64,000 bases of DNA. Origin: Candidatus Gastranaerophilales bacterium (GTDB lineage Bacteria; Cyanobacteriota; Vampirovibrionia; Gastranaerophilales; Gastranaerophilaceae). Of the stretch, positions 60,935 through 64,000 are shown one piece after another. The position numbers and the translations under genes are program-made. The stretch lies in assembly GCA_024695865.1 (NCBI GenBank), contig JAILHI010000027.1, positions 62,001 through 126,000 on the forward strand, read 5' to 3'. The notes below the pieces were generated by a model. The model was not told the origin of the DNA and did not search any database. It was given only the letters and a program-made list of their open reading frames with translations. Every line of letters begins with the position of its first letter. Position 1 is the first letter of the stretch.

Positions 60935-63900
60935 TTATGCAACTGAGTTATTTACGCTGTCGATTGTTTCGACAATCTTTTGATAAGCGGCCTCAGCCTC
61001 ACCTATAAATTTCTGTCTTGCTGCTTCTTTTGAAGAATTTTCGGGCAACTTCAAAGCCTTCATTGCGGACAAACGTTTTTCAACGGTTTCAACCAGTGTG
61101 TTCAGGCTTTCTGCAACCTGCGCACCCTGATTTGTTAATGAATTAACACCTAATTCGTGAACCTGTTGAAGTGTCGGAAGAATTTCCGCAGGATTCAACG
61201 TTTTTGCAAAATCAGCATTCTGTGTCTTTAACAGGAAAGCTTTATATGCGTTGTAAACCTGTTTTTCATCGTCCGTTTTCTTTGCATATTCTTTATCTAA
61301 GGTCTTGATGTAGTATTTAACCGCATCTTTGTAAGTACCAAAGGATACAGAATTTTCTTTTGCAAAGGTTTCAAAACCGGCTTTTAATTCATCGATATTG
61401 CCGAAAATAGCCTTAATTGATGCACCTGCTTCATCACACATTTGGGAAATAGCCTGCGGCTTCATTGATTTATTAATCATATCAACAGCCTTTTCGGATA
61501 AGCCCGTCTGTGTGAACAATACCTGAAGTGCGGTACTGTCGTTTGTCGGGTTGGCAAGTTTATCAACGAGGAACAAGACACCTTCGTCGGAACTTAACGG
61601 AATTGTTTTTCCGTCTTTTGTTGTCAGATTGTAATTGTCAAATGCCTGTTTGGTCATTGTTTCAATACCTTTTTCGGCATTGTCAATCAAACCGTATTCA
61701 ACATTTGCGATATCTGATACTCTGACTGCTTCCGTGAGGTAATTTCTCAAGGTGTCAATTCTGTTTTCATTCGGGTTTTCAGCCTGAACTTCCTTAACAA
61801 ATGCATGGAGCAATTCTTTAGGATGTTTTGCAATATGACCCTGCGTTACGACAGAGTTAATATCCTGCGCAATCTTATCAGCCTCGGGAGAACCCGTTCT
61901 TACTGCTTTAACGTAAGAGTTGATAAGACCGATTGTCTTTGCCTGATATTTTTCGGTAAGGTTTCCTTTGACAAAGTCCTGAATTTCTGCGTTCAAAACT
62001 GCAACGGCTTCACCTTTTTCGGATATTTGAGCAATCTGTTCAACAGATGACTTAATAACATCCAATTCATCTGCAACCTGCAAAGCGATTTCCTGATTGT
62101 TCATAACAGATGCCTCAGGGAATGCCGCTCTTACACCGTATTTAGCGTACATAGTTTTTGCCATGTTGCCGATAAATGCGGTATTTTCAACAGGAGTAAT
62201 GCCCTGTTTCATTGAGTGATATGCCCATTCGGGTGCTTCCTGATTATCGGGGCCTGCAGAGTATATTACCTGAATTCTTGTGTTTGCAGAGAATAAATCT
62301 GTCGGAATACCCTTTTGAGCATTGATTTGTCTTGCAACATCAACTGCGGAAACATCTTTCAGTCCCAAATCTTCAGGCGTTGCATCAGCCATAAATGCGT
62401 TATATTCTTTATTGGTCATATTCTGCAATTTTTGAAGATTTGCGAGCAATTCTTCATCTGATGACGGATTGAATTTCTTATCAACGTATTTTGTTAAGAG
62501 TTTCGCCGTTTCACCATATTGTTTATTGAAATCGTCCAAAGATTTTATTGTCATTTTGTTGTCAACAGTGTTTGCAATAATTTCGGAAATTTGTTCCGTT
62601 AACGCAGCCGCTTTTTTCGGGTCTTTGATACCTTTAGCAAGTTTGGTTTGTACGTTTTCAATCATTGCTTCTTTAAGATTTGCAAGCGAACCGTCAAGTT
62701 TCTTTGCGGGAACTTTCATCAGGCTGTCAAATACGCTCTGTAAATTTTTCGGAACATCTCCGTCTGCAAAAGCGGTATTAAATGCGTCCAAAATTTCATC
62801 CTGAGCATTGATGAATACCTGTTTCGGAGCTTGTTTGCCTTTTAAGAACGGCTCTGAAATCATTTCCTTCTGAATTTCGGGCAGTTTTGACTTAACTTCT
62901 GCAATTGCATTTTCATCAAGAATGTTTGTGATGTAATCCTTCATTGTTTGCGTCGGAACAGACATTTGTAAAGCAGTTTTTTCCAAAAGGAATTTGACGT
63001 TTTTGTCTTTGATTTTGTCCAAATCTGCTTCCGTCTGAACTTCCGCATTTTCTATTTTCTTGAGATAGGATTCGCTCAATTTTGACATCATTTCGCTTGC
63101 GTTATCCATCGTTGCCATATCAACGGCAGGTGCTTTTCTGAGCATTTCTTCAAATTCGGCAACTTTTTCTTCTTCCTGTCCGATATCCATGATGTCATTG
63201 ATGACACCGTCGAGTTTCTTTTCGGCTTCGGGATTTTCGCCCGCAAGTCTTACCGCAGTCCAAAGTCTGAATTTAGAACCGTCACCGGTAACACCGACCT
63301 GATATTTTGTATCATCAACAAAAGTACCTGTTAAAAGACGAGGGTCAAAGACATATCCGTCGGGGCCGCCGTATCCGTTGCCGTAATCGGCACGTCTTAC
63401 GCCGTTTTCATCTGTCCAGACGTTTTTATCTTCTGCTCTGCCCCAAGTGTTATCATGCCATAACACGTCTTTCATAACAGTTTCTTTTGTTTCGGGGTCA
63501 ATTACGGGAACCTGTGAAACTTCTGCAACGTATTGTGCGTGACCAGAGTATTCCTTGTGTGATACGTTCGTTGAAGATGTACCCGAACCCAGACCACTCT
63601 TGATATGTTCTACGACTTTGTCGGTATCTTCTTCGTTGTAATAGTGTTTACCCGTAATCATTTCAAGAACTTTGATACTCTGGTTGTCGAACAAACCGCT
63701 TTCGCCTTCGCCGCCTACCCAAAGGTGACCCGTCAATCTTCCTGCTTCTGCATATAAAGCATTCAATTGAGGTTCCAAAGCCTTATTCATTGCCTGTGAA
63801 TTAACTTTTGAATAAGTCTTCCAAGCGGGGAGTTTAGCCTCGATTTTTGCGTAAGTTTCCTTTTCTTCTGGAGTAAATTTGTAAACAGAATCCGGAACCG

Positions 63901-64000
63901 TCGGTTTTTTAACACTCGGGTCAACAATTCTGTTATCGCTTTCTGCTTTTACTTCCGCAACCTTGTCGAATTTTGCCTGCATATCCTGCAAGGTCTTTTC
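60935..64000 (-). CDS. Large protein with calpain-like (C2) protease-half and helical C-terminus, 5' end outside window
   Basis: The frame is open to the window edge (residues EKT precede the first in-frame TTG), so the true start lies beyond base 64000; more than 1018 residues are visible. Numbering from the TTG at 63991, residues 80-115 (LYAEAGRLTGHLWVGGEGES ... IKVLEMITG) and 150-184 (GHAQYVAEV ... HDNTWG) follow the calpain/C2 pattern (AYAKLNGSYEAL-GG ... TGG; GHAYSV ... NPWG). His151 and Asn181 would be catalytic; the cysteine would be upstream, out of view. The remaining 800 residues are acidic, helical and unrecognised. No membrane segment is visible. Confidence 0.7.
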   Translation of the reverse strand, partial: EKTLQDMQAKFDKVAEVKAESDNRIVDPSVKKPTVPDSVYKFTPEEKETYAKIEAKLPAWKTYSKVNSQAMNKALEPQLNALYAEAGRLTGHLWVGGEGESGLFDNQSIKVLEMITGKHYYNEEDTDKVVEHIKSGLGSGTSSTNVSHKEYSGHAQYVAEVSQVPVIDPETKETVMKDVLWHDNTWGRAEDKNVWTDENGVRRADYGNGYGGPDGYVFDPRLLTGTFVDDTKYQVGVTGDGSKFRLWTAVRLAGENPEAEKKLDGVINDIMDIGQEEEKVAEFEEMLRKAPAVDMATMDNASEMMSKLSESYLKKIENAEVQTEADLDKIKDKNVKFLLEKTALQMSVPTQTMKDYITNILDENAIAEVKSKLPEIQKEMISEPFLKGKQAPKQVFINAQDEILDAFNTAFADGDVPKNLQSVFDSLMKVPAKKLDGSLANLKEAMIENVQTKLAKGIKDPKKAAALTEQISEIIANTVDNKMTIKSLDDFNKQYGETAKLLTKYVDKKFNPSSDEELLANLQKLQNMTNKEYNAFMADATPEDLGLKDVSAVDVARQINAQKGIPTDLFSANTRIQVIYSAGPDNQEAPEWAYHSMKQGITPVENTAFIGNMAKTMYAKYGVRAAFPEASVMNNQEIALQVADELDVIKSSVEQIAQISEKGEAVAVLNAEIQDFVKGNLTEKYQAKTIGLINSYVKAVRTGSPEADKIAQDINSVVTQGHIAKHPKELLHAFVKEVQAENPNENRIDTLRNYLTEAVRVSDIANVEYGLIDNAEKGIETMTKQAFDNYNLTTKDGKTIPLSSDEGVLFLVDKLANPTNDSTALQVLFTQTGLSEKAVDMINKSMKPQAISQMCDEAGASIKAIFGNIDELKAGFETFAKENSVSFGTYKDAVKYYIKTLDKEYAKKTDDEKQVYNAYKAFLLKTQNADFAKTLNPAEILPTLQQVHELGVNSLTNQGAQVAESLNTLVETVEKRLSAMKALKLPENSSKEAARQKFIGEAEAAYQKIVETIDSVNNSVA

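Overview
The window is about 64 kb of AT-rich bacterial chromosome, densely packed and without phage, insertion sequences, tRNA or rRNA genes. The best lineage marker is the RNA polymerase operon. The beta' subunit is encoded by two genes, rpoC1 (571 aa) and rpoC2 (1280 aa), and RpoC2 carries a roughly 600-residue insertion after the first half of its trigger loop. That split is the hallmark of Cyanobacteria and their non-photosynthetic sister class (Vampirovibrionia/Melainabacteria). No photosynthesis or respiration genes are seen. There is a pyruvate:ferredoxin oxidoreductase (nifJ), low GC and fermentative-looking metabolism. I therefore infer a gut-type Gastranaerophilales (Melainabacteria) relative; the order is inference, the split rpoC is directly visible.

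Layout. 1-5.4 kb: 3'-truncated nifJ, a small secreted protein and polA, all on the minus strand. 5.5-9.8 kb: a minus-strand operon of TPR protein, DUF5989/SxtK-like peptide (51 aa), SxtJ-like membrane protein and NodU/CmcH/SxtI-type carbamoyltransferase. 9.8-15.8 kb: ndk-tgt, then a U32-like Tat protein, two transporters (BASS and CNT families) and a zinc-ribbon membrane protein. 15.9-18.7 kb: gdhA with tandem promoters, a DUF47/PhoU-like protein and a small sigma-70 family factor. 18.8-20.2 kb: an unknown gene followed by the only long non-coding stretch, a cluster of nested palindromic repeats. 20.2-24.5 kb: tyrA, then gmk-nif3-secreted protein-rsmD, and an FkbM methyltransferase. 24.6-29.5 kb: FAD/NAD disulfide oxidoreductase, a TM1266-like small regulator, Hsp20, small unknown proteins and dnaB. 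29.6-34 kb: zf-TFIIB protein, LemA, M48 protease, PfkB kinase and CsaB. 34-41.5 kb: a second Hsp20, a zinc-ribbon protein, a MIF-like tautomerase, an MFS protein, the rhamnose genes rfbC-rfbD-rfbA, TspO, a thioesterase and membrane or secreted unknowns. 41.5-50.5 kb: rpoB-rpoC1-rpoC2. 50.7-60.9 kb: nnrD, trmL, a CDP-alcohol phosphatidyltransferase, a Gfo/Idh oxidoreductase, a WalK/NblS-like histidine kinase, an rfaE2-like nucleotidyltransferase, a parvulin lipoprotein and mfd. The window ends inside a large unknown protein whose N-terminal part looks like the C-terminal half of a calpain-type cysteine protease.

The cell-surface genes (rfbCDA, csaB, rfaE2-like, SxtI-type carbamoyltransferase, FkbM, parvulin lipoprotein) suggest a decorated, probably diderm envelope with pyruvylated polymer. 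The most unusual regulatory observation is a set of genes (polA, mfd, the histidine kinase, a zinc-ribbon gene, and less surely the MFS and tspO genes) that lack a Shine-Dalgarno sequence and instead have a -10 hexamer ending exactly 6-7 nt before the start codon. This predicts leaderless mRNAs. Other items to check are the calpain-like domain, a perfect 36-bp palindrome before nifJ, a recurrent AACACT-n3-AGTGTT palindrome, nested hairpin repeats, and a 24-codon gene with a good ribosome-binding site.
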